A stretch of 61,083 nucleotides of DNA from Clostridia bacterium (GTDB taxonomy: Bacteria > Bacillota_A > Clostridia > Christensenellales > Aristaeellaceae): positions 1 through 61,083 of the forward strand of contig BNUH01000009.1 of the NCBI GenBank assembly GCA_025997215.1. Direction: 5' to 3'. The notes under the pieces were generated by a model. The model was not told where the DNA came from. It saw nothing but the letters and a program-made list of their open reading frames with translations, and did not search any database. Of the stretch, positions 1 through 9,372 are shown piece after piece. How positions within the stretch are numbered: position 1 is the first letter of the stretch; each line of letters opens with the position of its first letter. The position numbers were made by a program, and so were the translations under genes.

Positions 1-1
1 C

Positions 2-844
2 CCGGAATTCAGGTTGCCCAAGTCGCTGGTTCGGCGAGAGATGGATTCGCTGCGGGCTTTGGGGGTCGAGTTCGAGTCGAATGTGGTGGTCGGCAAGACG
101 GTCTCGCTGGCGGGGCTGTTCGAGGAGGGATACGCGGCGGTGCTGTTGGGCACGGGCGCGGGATTGCCCAGTTTCCTCGGCATCCCTGGGGAAATGTTAG
201 GCGGGGTGTACTCCGCGAATGAATTCCTCACGCGTGTAAACTTGATGAAAGCATATCAATTCCCGGCTTCCGACACACCGCTGCGGCCGATGGGCCGTAC
301 TGTCGTGGTCGGCGGCGGGAATGTTGCGATGGACGCCGCCCGGTGCGCGCTAAGGCTCGGCGCGGATTCCGTGACACTCGTCTATAGGCGCGGCTGGGAT
401 GAAATCCCGGCGCGCGCCGAGGAAATCGAGCATACCAAAGAAGAGGGCATTCGGTTTGAATTGCTGACTAATCCTGTCGAATTTATAGGCGATAGGGGCC
501 AACTGACAGGGGCCAAGTGCGTGCGGATGGAGTTAGGCGAACCGGATGCGAGCGGACGCCGACGCCCGGTCGAGGTGCGGGGGAGCGAATTCGACATCGC
601 AGCGGATACGGCGATCCTGGCCATTGGCAACAGCCCGAACCCGATACTCACCTCCACGACGCCCGATCTGAAGCTGGGCCGCCACGGGATCATCAGCGCC
701 GACGAGGATTCCGGGGCTACATCCATGCCTATGGTATACGCGGCGGGCGACGCGGTGTCAGGCGCGGCGACGGTCATCCTGGCGATGGGCGGCGGGCGGC
801 GAGCGGCGCTGGCAATCGATAAAGCATTACGGAGTAATTCATAA
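2..844 (+). CDS. Glutamate synthase small-subunit-like FAD/NAD(P) oxidoreductase (5' partial)
   Basis: The reading frame is open to the left edge and the first codons read P-E-F-R-L-P-K, the conserved 'GIPEFRLPK' stretch of the GltD / NfnB / sulfide dehydrogenase alpha family, so the N-terminal FAD and Fe-S part lies outside the window. Visible are the NAD(P) Rossmann motif GGGNVAMDAAR and the C-terminal FAD motif YAAGDAVSGAATV. Family members are about 460 residues, so roughly 180 are missing. Such proteins pass electrons from NAD(P)H to a partner subunit (glutamate synthesis, or ferredoxin-linked transhydrogenation). The partner is not visible, so the exact reaction is open. The stop overlaps the next ATG by one base (TAATG), suggesting translational coupling. 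Confidence 0.88.
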   Translation, partial: PEFRLPKSLVRREMDSLRALGVEFESNVVVGKTVSLAGLFEEGYAAVLLGTGAGLPSFLGIPGEMLGGVYSANEFLTRVNLMKAYQFPASDTPLRPMGRTVVVGGGNVAMDAARCALRLGADSVTLVYRRGWDEIPARAEEIEHTKEEGIRFELLTNPVEFIGDRGQLTGAKCVRMELGEPDASGRRRPVEVRGSEFDIAADTAILAIGNSPNPILTSTTPDLKLGRHGIISADEDSGATSMPMVYAAGDAVSGAATVILAMGGGRRAALAIDKALRSNS

Positions 845-1776
845 TGATGATTAAACCCTGTGCATTAAAGCCCGGTTCCACGCTGGGTATCGTTGGGCCA
901 TCCAGCCCGGTCGATCCCGCCGATCTTTATAACGCCAAACGGTGTTTGGAGGATATTGGTTATACTGTTATACTGGGTGACAGTTGTACGAAGGCGTACG
1001 GTTATTTGGCAGCGATTGACGACATCCGCGCGGGCGATTTGAATAGGATGTTCAGCGACGCGGCGGTGGATGCGGTGGTGTGCATGCGCGGCGGGTACGG
1101 CGCGATGCGGCTGCTGGATCGACTGGATTACGCGGCAGCGGCGGAGCATCCCAAGCCGCTGATTGGATTCAGCGACATCACGGCGCTGCACATCGCCTAC
1201 GGGAAGTTCAGTTCGCTGGTCACATTCCACGGCCCGATGCCCGTATCATCGTTCAAGGATGGCGGTTTAGATTCTATTGAGCAGGATTCGTTCGACCGTA
1301 CGCTGAAGCGAGCCGAGCCGATGGGCACTGTTCCGTCCGCATTCCCGCTGTTCACAATTAGGGAAGGCGTGGCGGAGGGCATGCTAGTCGGCGGGAACCT
1401 GTCGCTGATTACGGGATTGCTTGGCACGCCGTACGAGCTGGATACCGCCGATCGCATACTATTCATAGAGGAAGTAGGGGAAAAATCTTACGCCGTGGAT
1501 CGCATGCTGACCCAGTTGAGATTGGCGGGCAAGCTGGACGCGTGTGCGGGCATAGTGCTGGGGGATTTCACAGGTTGCGGCGAATCGATGCGCGGATACA
1601 ACCTGCCGCTGTCGCAGATATTCGAGGATATCCTGAAGCCGTGCTGCAAGCCGATCTTAGGCGGATTCTCGATCGGCCACTGCAGCCATAATGTGACGCT
1701 GCCGCTGGGTGTGGCTGCCAGGCTGGATGCGGACGCTAGGACATTGACGATTCTGGAGAGCGCCGTTGATGCGTGA
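844..1776 (+). CDS. LD-carboxypeptidase / MccF-like S66 serine peptidase
   Basis: A 310-residue protein of the S66 family, which removes the terminal D-residue from muropeptides (LdcA) or cleaves microcin-C-like acyl-adenylates (MccF). The N-terminal domain has the GIVGPSSPV strand, the MRGGYG oxyanion turn at about residues 81-86 and the nucleophile Ser110 in GFSDITALH. The C-terminal domain carries the expected Glu (FIEEVGEKSYAVDRML) and His (GHCSHN). Length is normal for the family. There is no signal peptide, so it is cytoplasmic and fits peptidoglycan recycling. It starts on the stop of the upstream oxidoreductase and overlaps the following secreted protein by 8 bases. LdcA versus MccF cannot be settled from sequence alone. 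Confidence 0.88.
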   Translation: MMIKPCALKPGSTLGIVGPSSPVDPADLYNAKRCLEDIGYTVILGDSCTKAYGYLAAIDDIRAGDLNRMFSDAAVDAVVCMRGGYGAMRLLDRLDYAAAAEHPKPLIGFSDITALHIAYGKFSSLVTFHGPMPVSSFKDGGLDSIEQDSFDRTLKRAEPMGTVPSAFPLFTIREGVAEGMLVGGNLSLITGLLGTPYELDTADRILFIEEVGEKSYAVDRMLTQLRLAGKLDACAGIVLGDFTGCGESMRGYNLPLSQIFEDILKPCCKPILGGFSIGHCSHNVTLPLGVAARLDADARTLTILESAVDA

Positions 1777-3451
1777 GCAGGTGCGACGTCGGCTGCTAGC
1801 ATTATTATGTATAGTAATATTTATCCGCCCCATTAGTATATTGGCAGCGACCGCCGAACCGCCCATGGGGAGTGAATTTTCAGCCTACGAACATGCGGCG
1901 GCGCGCATGCTGGCGGCCGATACGCCCGTTGAGAATGCCTTCAACTTAACAATAAAGACGGCCGATGGTTTGAGCGCGGACGCACTGGCGCGGCTGCAAA
2001 CCATGCTGACCGGATTGACGGCGCGTGTGACGGACTGTCAGGATTTGCGCTTATTCGCGTTTGAGCGGGCTGGCGCACCGATTCTGACCATCTGGGAACA
2101 GCGCGGCGAAAGTGATCTAACCTTTGGAACAAACTTGATTCCTAGTGAGTCTATATTGATGCCGCTGGGCGGTCTGCTGAACGCGACGCAGACGCCGCAG
2201 GGCGAGGCGCTGGACTATCAATCGTTCCAACCACCGGACGCCGCCGAGGAGTGGCGGCAGGTGCGAGTGGGCTTGGCAAATCTTGGCGTACTGCCGGGCG
2301 TCGGAGATATCCTAGCCAATCCTGCTGCGCGGTTCTGGAGTGAGACGCGCGACGAGCGGCCCGTATGGGACGCGGTCGAGCGGCTCTGGCAGGAATTGCT
2401 CATCCGCATGTCGCCCTACGGTTCCGAAGGTAATGCCCCGCTCGTCGATGGCGCTGATCCGGTGGGACACTGCACGACCTACACCCTCGGCCAGGACGAG
2501 CTGGCGGCCCTGCTTTCCGACTGGGCACGGTCGCTGTCAGGCGAACCGCAGTTGTTATGGTTGTATAATTTTCTTGGGATGGACGAGGCTGGCGCGGCGG
2601 CTTACGCGGGATGGTTTGATGGGCTGGCGGATTCATTCGCGGGGCTGACCATGTCCGGCACGCTGAAGTTGCGCGTGTACCTGAATTATGACGATGAAGT
2701 GACGGCGATTACGGGTTCCGTCACAATTGGGTTGGGCAAGGTTACGCTGCCGCTGTCGGTGAGTTACCGCAAAAAGACCAGTGGGAATACGGCCAACAGG
2801 ACACTGACGGTCAAGGCGTTGCCGTCGGGTGGCGAGGATGGGTTCAGACTGACGATGAAGAATTCCGTCACGGTGAATCCGCGAGGGCAGAATAAGAGGT
2901 CGCTTAACGTCACGCTGGATGGACGGCTGCTCGGGGAATCGTTCAAGTTGAGTATGGCGTCGGCGGAAACCAACGAGTGGGCTGTGGATTCCGATTCATC
3001 CAGGCGTGGTACGGAAAAGTTCATAAGCAGCGGCACATTAACGCTGGAGACCCGCGCGCGAGAGCGATTGAAGGTGACGTGGAGCGGAACGGGTTCGGCG
3101 CGATTCGACAAAGATATTCCGGAGAATAACAGCCTTGAGCGCGTCACATCGTTCAAGATGAAGTGGAGCGAGGCATCGCCCGGCAGTTTGCTCGCGGATT
3201 ATTTGCGCGCTTGGCTGGAGGATACGCTGGGTTCGGCGCTGATGGGTGGCGAGTTTGGCGGGCTGTTGGTCGGCGATATCGAAGGGGAGTTGGCGGTTCG
3301 GGCGCGTCCGGTCAACGCCATAAACGTTACGCCGGGTGATCCAACTGTGAACCTGGGCATGGCGGATAGTGTCGAATTGGCGGAGTTGGTTGCGCGTTTA
3401 TCGAGCAGCTGGGACGAAGTGGCCGTTGCGCTGGGCATATCTGCCAAATAG
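1769..3451 (+). CDS. Secreted protein of unknown function
   Basis: No family is recognised. The ATG at 1769 is preferred over the TTG just before it. It lies inside the end of the carboxypeptidase gene, so the two are probably translated together. Residues 2-27 form a signal peptide (RRR, then a Leu/Ile-rich core, then ILAATA). The 560-residue mature part begins with a mixed alpha/beta region and moves, after about residue 290, into alternating beta-strand sequence (LKLRVYLNYDDE, TVKALPSGG, SLNVTLDGR) typical of a beta-sheet extracellular domain. No membrane anchor follows. The next gene has a similar signal peptide and beta-rich composition and may be a distant paralogue. Confidence 0.75.
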   Translation: MREQVRRRLLALLCIVIFIRPISILAATAEPPMGSEFSAYEHAAARMLAADTPVENAFNLTIKTADGLSADALARLQTMLTGLTARVTDCQDLRLFAFERAGAPILTIWEQRGESDLTFGTNLIPSESILMPLGGLLNATQTPQGEALDYQSFQPPDAAEEWRQVRVGLANLGVLPGVGDILANPAARFWSETRDERPVWDAVERLWQELLIRMSPYGSEGNAPLVDGADPVGHCTTYTLGQDELAALLSDWARSLSGEPQLLWLYNFLGMDEAGAAAYAGWFDGLADSFAGLTMSGTLKLRVYLNYDDEVTAITGSVTIGLGKVTLPLSVSYRKKTSGNTANRTLTVKALPSGGEDGFRLTMKNSVTVNPRGQNKRSLNVTLDGRLLGESFKLSMASAETNEWAVDSDSSRRGTEKFISSGTLTLETRARERLKVTWSGTGSARFDKDIPENNSLERVTSFKMKWSEASPGSLLADYLRAWLEDTLGSALMGGEFGGLLVGDIEGELAVRARPVNAINVTPGDPTVNLGMADSVELAELVARLSSSWDEVAVALGISAK

Positions 3452-3591
3452 TCTGGTTGTATTCTGTAGAATTTTTTGGTCTAGCGAATGCAGGGAAAGG
3501 CTGAGGACAGTCGTTGTTATCTGTGTAAAGATTTGGCTGACAAGCAGGTATGTATCAATTTAAAAATAAATTAACGTGTAGGAGGTACCTC

Positions 3592-5193
3592 ATGCTGAGA
3601 AAGACGCTGGCCCTGGTAATCTGTTTGGCGATGCTCGTTTGTTCGCTCGGCGCGTTCGCCGAGGAAGTCTCTCCCGAGGATATTATCGGGAAACTGCAGG
3701 AAGCTGCGCTGGAGGCCGCCATTGCCAATGGCGACCAGATTAAGTTCACGGTGAACGCGGGCATCGAGAATGCGGAGTCGCTGGGTGAAGAGAGCGGCGT
3801 GGTTGTTGCGCTGCTGTCCGCTATGCTGTATACGGGCGCGGTTCAGGTGGGTGAGGACGCCTCGGCCGTTACGTATGGGTTTACGTTGAGCGGCGAAGAG
3901 TTGTGCTCCATCGATCTGTCGTTCATCGATTCCACGATCTACGCTTCGAGCGATCTGTGGGACGGAGCGACCTATAAGCTGTCGCTGAATGACGCGCTGA
4001 ACTACGCGATGACCATGATCCCCGAGGAGTATCAGGAAGCCTTCAACGCGGGCACGGCAATAGGCAATGAATTCGCCGCACTGCTGCTGAATGCGGAAAC
4101 TTGGGCGCCTTATCTGGAAGCGATCCAATCCTGGACGAGCCAGAATGTGACGATCTATAACACCGCGCTGACCGCTGACGAAGCCGCTGAACTGGCGCAC
4201 GCGGAAGCAGTCACGAAGCAGACATTTGAGATCACGGGGCTGGCCGTGCAGGGCTTGGTGGATAATATCATCAACGTGCTGCTCACGGACGACGTGCTGC
4301 TGGGCGTCATAGCCGAAGTCGCGGCGCAGACCGGAACGCCGCTGACCGTGGACGATCTGAAGGCAGGCATAGCCCAATTCCAGGGTATGGCTGGGATGTT
4401 CCTGGGCGGCATGCTCAAACCCATTGAGTATACCACGCTGTACGACGCGCGCGGGAATATCGTGTACTATGAAGTTACCGGCGGCGTTATCATCAGCGAA
4501 GAGGAATCTGCGGATTTCGACATGATCTACGATGTTACCGTGGTGGATGGCGTCACGTATGTCTCCGTCAATTACGACATCACGGATGGCGCGGGCACGC
4601 TGATTGCATTCGACCTCAGCAAGGTCGTCGAGCCAATCGTGACCGTCGGCGATACCCTCACCCAGAATCAGAAACTGACATTTGGATACAGCCAGGTTAC
4701 AGACGGCACCGAGGTTGGCAGCTTGAGCGTGAGCTATGACGTGGCATACGAGACTGGCGCCGCGAAGGAAGTGCGCGTTCAGACCATTGAGTTTACCGTT
4801 AGCGGCGAAACGGCCGAAGTGCTGATTGACGGCGAAGGTGTGCCGTTCTCGGGCATGAAGGTCAGCACGGTTGAGACGACCGACGTGACCGAAACAGGAT
4901 TCGTCACCATCACAGACCAGAAGATCGAATACTTGGGTACAGATGGTGATCTGGCTGGATTCCCCGTCATTACCGAAACGATTCGGATGGAGAATGCCCC
5001 CGGTGTCGAGATCACAGCCTCGGAAGATGCGATCGATGTCCTTGGGCTTACCGATGAACAGTGGGCGGAACTGGGCACGCTTCTTGAGCAGAAGCTCACC
5101 GAGCTGAGCGAAAAGCTCATCAGCCTGGTGCCGGGATTGGCGGACTTGGTCATCAATTTAGATGGGGTAACGACTGAGGTCGTCGTCGATTGA
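3592..5193 (+). CDS. Secreted acidic protein of unknown function
   Basis: The start is fixed by a strong site, GGAGG at 3581-3585, seven bases before ATG 3592. An in-frame ATG at 3550 has no ribosome site. The 533-residue product opens with a textbook signal peptide (MLRKTLALVICLAM.. ending LGAFA-EE). The mature protein is acidic and rich in Ala, Thr and Val, with long beta-strand-like stretches (YDVTVVDGVTYVSVNYD, GVIISEEE) and no anchor, so it is probably released or wall-associated. It lies 140 bases after another signal-peptide protein of similar size and may share origin with it. No catalytic motif is seen. A GC-rich terminator follows at 5227-5252. Confidence 0.75.
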   Translation: MLRKTLALVICLAMLVCSLGAFAEEVSPEDIIGKLQEAALEAAIANGDQIKFTVNAGIENAESLGEESGVVVALLSAMLYTGAVQVGEDASAVTYGFTLSGEELCSIDLSFIDSTIYASSDLWDGATYKLSLNDALNYAMTMIPEEYQEAFNAGTAIGNEFAALLLNAETWAPYLEAIQSWTSQNVTIYNTALTADEAAELAHAEAVTKQTFEITGLAVQGLVDNIINVLLTDDVLLGVIAEVAAQTGTPLTVDDLKAGIAQFQGMAGMFLGGMLKPIEYTTLYDARGNIVYYEVTGGVIISEEESADFDMIYDVTVVDGVTYVSVNYDITDGAGTLIAFDLSKVVEPIVTVGDTLTQNQKLTFGYSQVTDGTEVGSLSVSYDVAYETGAAKEVRVQTIEFTVSGETAEVLIDGEGVPFSGMKVSTVETTDVTETGFVTITDQKIEYLGTDGDLAGFPVITETIRMENAPGVEITASEDAIDVLGLTDEQWAELGTLLEQKLTELSEKLISLVPGLADLVINLDGVTTEVVVD

Positions 5194-5226
5194 CACCAGC
5201 GATGGTTCGTCAAGCATAATAATTAT

Positions 5227-5252
5227 GGCGCGGGAGGTTTGCTTCCCGCGCC
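5227..5252 (+). terminator. GC-rich hairpin after the secreted-protein gene
   Basis: GGCGCGGGA pairs with TCCCGCGCC around a short loop, 33 bases after the stop at 5193. The downstream tract is not a strong T-run, so termination may be partial. It separates the secreted proteins from the ECF block. Confidence 0.6.
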
Positions 5253-5332
5253 GTTCGTGTGTATGTATAAGAAGGAATGCCCTTGCGCCAATGGCCAAGG
5301 CATGGTATATTCATCGGGATGATGTATGAAGT

Positions 5333-6229
5333 ATGATTGAGACGCATGAGTTATCCCACACGTACCAGCCCGGCTCGCCGTTCGAGGCCGTGGCTGTGCA
5401 TAACATTTCGTTGAGGATTGAGGACGGTGACTTCGCGGCGTTCGTGGGCGCGACGGGTTCGGGCAAGACGACGCTGATCCAGCACTTCAACGGCCTGTTG
5501 AAACCTACATCCGGCTGGGTGAAGGTGGACGGGCTCGACCTCAACGCCTCTCCCGACGAGAAGCGGACGGACAAGAAGGCCGCCAAGCTGCGGCTGCGCG
5601 AGCTGCGCCGGACGGTGGGCATGGTATTCCAGTACCCGGAGCACCAGCTGTTTGAGGAGACCGTCGCGAAGGATGTCGCGTTCGGTCCAAAAAATCTGGG
5701 GTTGTCGGAGGTGGAATGCGAAACGCGCGTCCGCGAGGCGATGGATCGCGTTGGGCTGCCATACGAGACTTACTCGGCGCGTTCACCGTTTGAACTTTCG
5801 GGCGGACAGATGCGCCGCGCGGCTGTCGCCGGGGTGCTGGCGATGCGCCCGCGCACTCTCATTCTAGATGAACCGACCGCCGGGCTGGATCCGTCCGGTC
5901 GGCGGGATCTGCTGGAGTTGTTGATGGGATTAAACCGGGATGGCGTGACCATCGCGCTCGTGTCGCACACGATGGAGGACGTCGCGCGCCTGGCGCGGCG
6001 GGTATTCGTGTTGCGCAAGGGCACCCTGGCGCGGACGGGCACACCCGCGGAATTATTCGCGGACGCCGCAGGGCTGCGCGCGTTAGGCCTGGAGATACCG
6101 CAGATGGCGCGGCTGCGGGAGCTGTTGTTAGCCGAAGGGATTCAGATACCCCGCGACGTGCTGACGCCGGAGGCTATGGCGGATGTGTTGGAGCGTTTGA
6201 TTAAGGAACACTTAGGAGTGTCGGCGTGA
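5333..6229 (+). CDS. ecfA2: Energy-coupling factor transporter ATPase EcfA2
   Basis: This is an ATPase subunit of an ECF vitamin/cofactor transporter. It has Walker A GATGSGKTT at residues 39-47, the EcfA-specific Q-loop stretch FQYPEHQLFEETV followed by AFGPKNLG, the ABC signature LSGGQMRR, Walker B LILDEPTAGLDP and the switch His in SHTMEDV. The 298-residue length is normal. It overlaps ecfT by four bases (GTGA), and truA follows, the usual Bacillota order. Most genomes place a second ATPase, ecfA1, directly upstream. Here that slot holds secreted-protein genes, so EcfA1 must be encoded elsewhere, or EcfA2 may work as a homodimer. The substrate-specific S component is not in the window. Confidence 0.95.
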   Translation: MIETHELSHTYQPGSPFEAVAVHNISLRIEDGDFAAFVGATGSGKTTLIQHFNGLLKPTSGWVKVDGLDLNASPDEKRTDKKAAKLRLRELRRTVGMVFQYPEHQLFEETVAKDVAFGPKNLGLSEVECETRVREAMDRVGLPYETYSARSPFELSGGQMRRAAVAGVLAMRPRTLILDEPTAGLDPSGRRDLLELLMGLNRDGVTIALVSHTMEDVARLARRVFVLRKGTLARTGTPAELFADAAGLRALGLEIPQMARLRELLLAEGIQIPRDVLTPEAMADVLERLIKEHLGVSA

Positions 6230-7047
6230 ACGGCGTGGTCATCGGCCAATTCATCCCGGGAACGACGCGCGTGCATCGGCTCGATCCGCGCACGAAGCTG
6301 ATCATCACATTCGCGTATGTGGCGCTGGTTTTCTGCGCGAGAGGGCTCGCCGGGGCGCTAATGGCGACGGCTTACATCGTCGGGATCTCGATCGAGGCGC
6401 GCATTCCGTTCAAGATGCTGCTCAAAGGCCTGAAATCCCTGACCATACTCATCGCCATGACCGCCGTCATGAATCTGTTTTTTACCCGGACGGGTTCAGC
6501 CGTGATCCGGATCGGCACGTTCACAATCACGGACACGGGCATCCGCACCGCCGTGTACTTCGCGTTCCGGCTGGTGTTTCTGGTGATGGGCACGACCATG
6601 CTCACGCTGTCCACATCGCCCATCGCGCTGACTGACGGCCTGGAATCTCTCATGCGGCCGCTGGAGAAGATTCGCTTCCCGGCGCATGAGCTGGCCATGA
6701 TGATGTCCATCGCACTGCGGTTCATCCCCACGCTCATGGAAGAGACCGACAAGATCATGAAGGCGCAGGCGTCTCGCGGCGCGGATTTTGAGACAGGCAG
6801 CCTCATCAAGCGCGCGAAAGCGCTCGTGCCGCTGCTGGCACCGCTATTCATCAGCGCGTTCAGGCGTGCGGCTGATCTGGCGCTGGCGATGGAGTCGCGC
6901 TGCTACCAAGGCGGCGCGGGTCGGACGCGGTTGAACGAGCTGCGATTCTCGCGCGACGACGCCTATGCGTGCGCCATACTAGCCGCGATGCTGGCCGTGA
7001 CGCTGGTGGAACGATTCGCATTCACAGCGTGGACGATCAAGCTGTGA
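6226..7047 (+). CDS. ecfT: Energy-coupling factor transmembrane protein EcfT
   Basis: This is the integral membrane scaffold of the ECF transporter, joining the ATPases to exchangeable S components. It starts at GTG 6226, overlapping the ecfA2 stop. The family's N-terminal LDPRTKLI motif is at residues 18-25, hydrophobic spans occupy residues 25-150, and the coupling-helix Ala-Arg-Gly type motif appears as KAQASRGADF, followed by FRRAADLALAMESRCY. Length (273 aa) is typical. The gene runs directly into truA, whose start lies 18 bases past this stop. Confidence 0.94.
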   Translation: MNGVVIGQFIPGTTRVHRLDPRTKLIITFAYVALVFCARGLAGALMATAYIVGISIEARIPFKMLLKGLKSLTILIAMTAVMNLFFTRTGSAVIRIGTFTITDTGIRTAVYFAFRLVFLVMGTTMLTLSTSPIALTDGLESLMRPLEKIRFPAHELAMMMSIALRFIPTLMEETDKIMKAQASRGADFETGSLIKRAKALVPLLAPLFISAFRRAADLALAMESRCYQGGAGRTRLNELRFSRDDAYACAILAAMLAVTLVERFAFTAWTIKL

Positions 7048-7064
7048 GTTCGGAGAATGCCGAA

Positions 7065-7859
7065 ATGCGACGTATACGGCTGATATTGGCGTACGACGGC
7101 GCGAATTACGCGGGCTGGCAGCGGCAATTGAACGGTCTTGCGGTGCAGGAGGTTGTCGAAAACGCGCTGGAGAAGCTGACTTCCGAACGCATAACCCTAG
7201 TCGGTGCAAGCCGCACGGACGCGGGCGTTCACTCGCTGGGACAGGCGGCGCATTTCGACACACATTCGCGCATACCGGATGAAAAGATTCCGCTGGCGTT
7301 GAACACGCTCCTGCCGTGGGACGTCCGCGCGATGGCGGCGGATACGGTTGGCGGCGATTTTCACGCGCGGTTCATGGCGGTGGCTAAGACATACCGCTAC
7401 TGGTATCATAACGCACGTGTTGCGCCCGCTCTAGAGCGCGGCATGCGCTGGCACATTCCCGTGACGTTGGACGCGGCGCAGATGAACCGCGAGGCCGTCG
7501 GGATGGTCGGGACACACGATTTCGCGGCGTTTGCGGCGTCAGGTTCGAAAGCAAAGACCACAGTTCGCACGGTGCATTCGGTCAGCGTAACTCGGGCAGC
7601 GCATGATCCCGCACTGATTGAGTTGATTATCCGTGGGAATGGATTTTTATACAATATGGTACGGATACTCGCGGGTACACTGGCGGACGCGGGTTCGGGC
7701 AGGTTGGATAAGGGAGCGGTCGATCGTGCTATCGAGACAGGCGACAGGCTGGCTTTGGGTCAGACCGCACCGCCGCATGGGTTAACGCTTATGTCTGTCG
7801 AGTATGCGGGGGATTTTAGTATGAATGGAGGAGCGACGAATGCCGGTAACCATCCGTGA
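7065..7859 (+). CDS. truA: tRNA pseudouridine(38-40) synthase TruA
   Basis: TruA converts U38-U40 of tRNA anticodon arms to pseudouridine. The catalytic Asp52 sits in the motif SRTDAGVHSLGQ, and the protein ends with the conserved GNGFLYNMVRILAGTL region. ATG 7065, with GGAG at 7052-7055, gives the usual N-terminus MRRIRLILAYDG. An in-frame GTG at 7044 that overlaps the ecfT stop is an alternative. Placement after ecfT is standard for Bacillota. The 3' end overlaps the start of the LacI regulator by 20 bases. Confidence 0.95.
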   Translation: MRRIRLILAYDGANYAGWQRQLNGLAVQEVVENALEKLTSERITLVGASRTDAGVHSLGQAAHFDTHSRIPDEKIPLALNTLLPWDVRAMAADTVGGDFHARFMAVAKTYRYWYHNARVAPALERGMRWHIPVTLDAAQMNREAVGMVGTHDFAAFAASGSKAKTTVRTVHSVSVTRAAHDPALIELIIRGNGFLYNMVRILAGTLADAGSGRLDKGAVDRAIETGDRLALGQTAPPHGLTLMSVEYAGDFSMNGGATNAGNHP

Positions 7860-8859
7860 GGTGAGCAAGCGCTGCGGGCTGTCGATCTCCTCCGTATCCA
7901 AAGCGTTGAATAATTATCCGGACGTGAGCGACGAGACGAGGGCGATGGTGCTGAAAGTCGCGCGGGAGATCGGATACTTCCCCAACGCGCTGGCACGCGG
8001 GCTTAAGACCAACCGCACGTACAACCTCGGCGTGTTGCTGGATGACGAATTGGGTGACAGCCTGACGCATACGTTTTTCGCTGTGGTACTCAACGCGTTC
8101 AGACGCGCGGCCGAACGCCACGGTTACGACATCACGCTGATCAACCGCAACATGGGCGACGAGCCGCTATCCTACCTGCACCACTGCAAGCACCGCAACC
8201 TGGACGGCATATGCCTGATGTGCGTGGATTTCGCCAACCCAGAGGTGTTAGAACTGACACGAAGCGACATAGTCAGCGTGTCGATCGACCACCCATTCGA
8301 CGGCATTGCGGGCGTAAACAGCGACAACCGCGGCGGTATGCGGTTATTGGTTGATCATGTCGTCGAAAAGGGTCACAGAAAAATAGCGTACCTGCATGGT
8401 ACGCCATCATTCGTCACGGATGAACGCGTGTCAGGATTCCGCAAGGCGATGTCGGATGCCGGCGTATCCGTCCGCGAGGAATGGTTGATCCCCTCGCATT
8501 ACCACAGCACGGTTCACGCGTATGAGACGGTGCGCCGATTATTCTCCCCCGATTATTCGGCCGAAAAACCCACGTGCTTGCTCATGACTGACGACGTGTG
8601 CGCGCTGGGGGCTCTTGATGCCATACGTTCGCTGGGGATGTTGGTACCGCAGGATGTGTCCATTGCTGGATATGACGGCGTGGAGATGATTCAGAAGATT
8701 CACCCGAGGTTGACGACCATCCAGCAGAATACCCACTGGCTGGGCACGCGGGCTGCAGAGCTGCTGCTTGAGCGCATTGAAAATCCAGGGTTGTCAGCAC
8801 CGCCCATCGAATGGGCTAGCGTCACGCTCGTGGAAGGGGAGACTGTGAGGCGGATATAA
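7840..8859 (+). CDS. LacI-family transcriptional regulator
   Basis: Start ATG 7840 is chosen because GGAGG lies at 7828-7832. An in-frame ATG at 7825 has no such site. Residues 1-55 form the LacI helix-turn-helix and hinge (TIREVSKRCGLSISSVSKALNN, then GYFPNALARGLK). The rest is a periplasmic-binding-protein-like sensor domain with the usual DDVCALGALDAI and VSIAGYDGVEM signatures. Such proteins repress or activate sugar genes in response to a bound sugar. It begins inside the truA coding end, an unusual position for a sugar regulator, and no sugar operon adjoins it. Its targets may be the sugar-acid genes near 23 kb or 49 kb, but this is only inference. Confidence 0.92.
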   Translation: MPVTIREVSKRCGLSISSVSKALNNYPDVSDETRAMVLKVAREIGYFPNALARGLKTNRTYNLGVLLDDELGDSLTHTFFAVVLNAFRRAAERHGYDITLINRNMGDEPLSYLHHCKHRNLDGICLMCVDFANPEVLELTRSDIVSVSIDHPFDGIAGVNSDNRGGMRLLVDHVVEKGHRKIAYLHGTPSFVTDERVSGFRKAMSDAGVSVREEWLIPSHYHSTVHAYETVRRLFSPDYSAEKPTCLLMTDDVCALGALDAIRSLGMLVPQDVSIAGYDGVEMIQKIHPRLTTIQQNTHWLGTRAAELLLERIENPGLSAPPIEWASVTLVEGETVRRI

Positions 8860-8864
8860 GCCCG

Positions 8865-9372
8865 CCTCTGCGGAGGGCTTGCCCTCACTGCGGTGAGGGA
8901 CTTGTTACTTTTCCCGTCCGTGGGAAAAGTAACCAAAAGGACGGCCAAAGAGGGAGGGCACTGTGCCCTCCCTCTCTGGACTCTCTCTCCTCAATGTTGG
9001 CTCCGCTCATTGGTCTATGACCAACGTTCAATTGAGTTACAGGCACAGTATTGCATGATTCTCGTGGCTTCGCGGCGAGGTGCGGGAATTGGCGGAGTTT
9101 CGCGGCAGTATTCCCGTATCCGCCATCAACTTATGATCATCTAATCTAGTACGTAAACAATATGATGACAATCCCCATGCAAAACTGTGCTACTATGGAT
9201 GCTGCATGTTTGGCCTCAAGCAGAATGCCAAACATGGCTGGGGAGAGGTGTCCAGAGGAGAGGGGGCGCCATAGCGCCCCTCTCCTTTGGCCGTCCTTTT
9301 GGTTACTTTTCCCACGGACGGGAAAAGTAACAAGTCCCTCACCGCAGTGAGGACAAGCCCCTCCGCAGAGGA
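8865..9372. repeat. Long inverted-repeat array between convergent genes
   Basis: Positions 8883-8950 and 9285-9352 are perfect reverse complements over 68 bases, and homology continues more loosely to 8865 and 9372. Each arm holds its own hairpins: GTTACTTTTCCC/GGGAAAAGTAAC around six bases, and CCCTCAC/GTGAGGG. Next to the left arm is a GAGGGAGGGCAC/GTGCCCTCCCTC palindrome (8951-8975). Next to the right arm is a GAGAGGGG/CCCCTCTC stem. A further partial copy (CCCTCCGCAGAGG) follows the right arm. The 330 bases between arms show no convincing gene, and short open frames there lack ribosome sites. It separates the ends of the LacI gene and the minus-strand gene at 9416. Similar GTTACTTTT..AAAAGTAAC hairpins are known as intergenic REP-like repeats in many bacteria. 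Confidence 0.85.

Noticed and set aside
3571..4377. A 268-codon minus-strand frame opposite the acidic secreted protein
   Set aside because: It is Arg-rich, lacks a ribosome site and overlaps a gene with a clear signal peptide.
8893..9350. Two open frames (83 and 62 codons) inside the inverted-repeat array
   Set aside because: They read through the hairpin arms and have no ribosome site or recognisable sequence.
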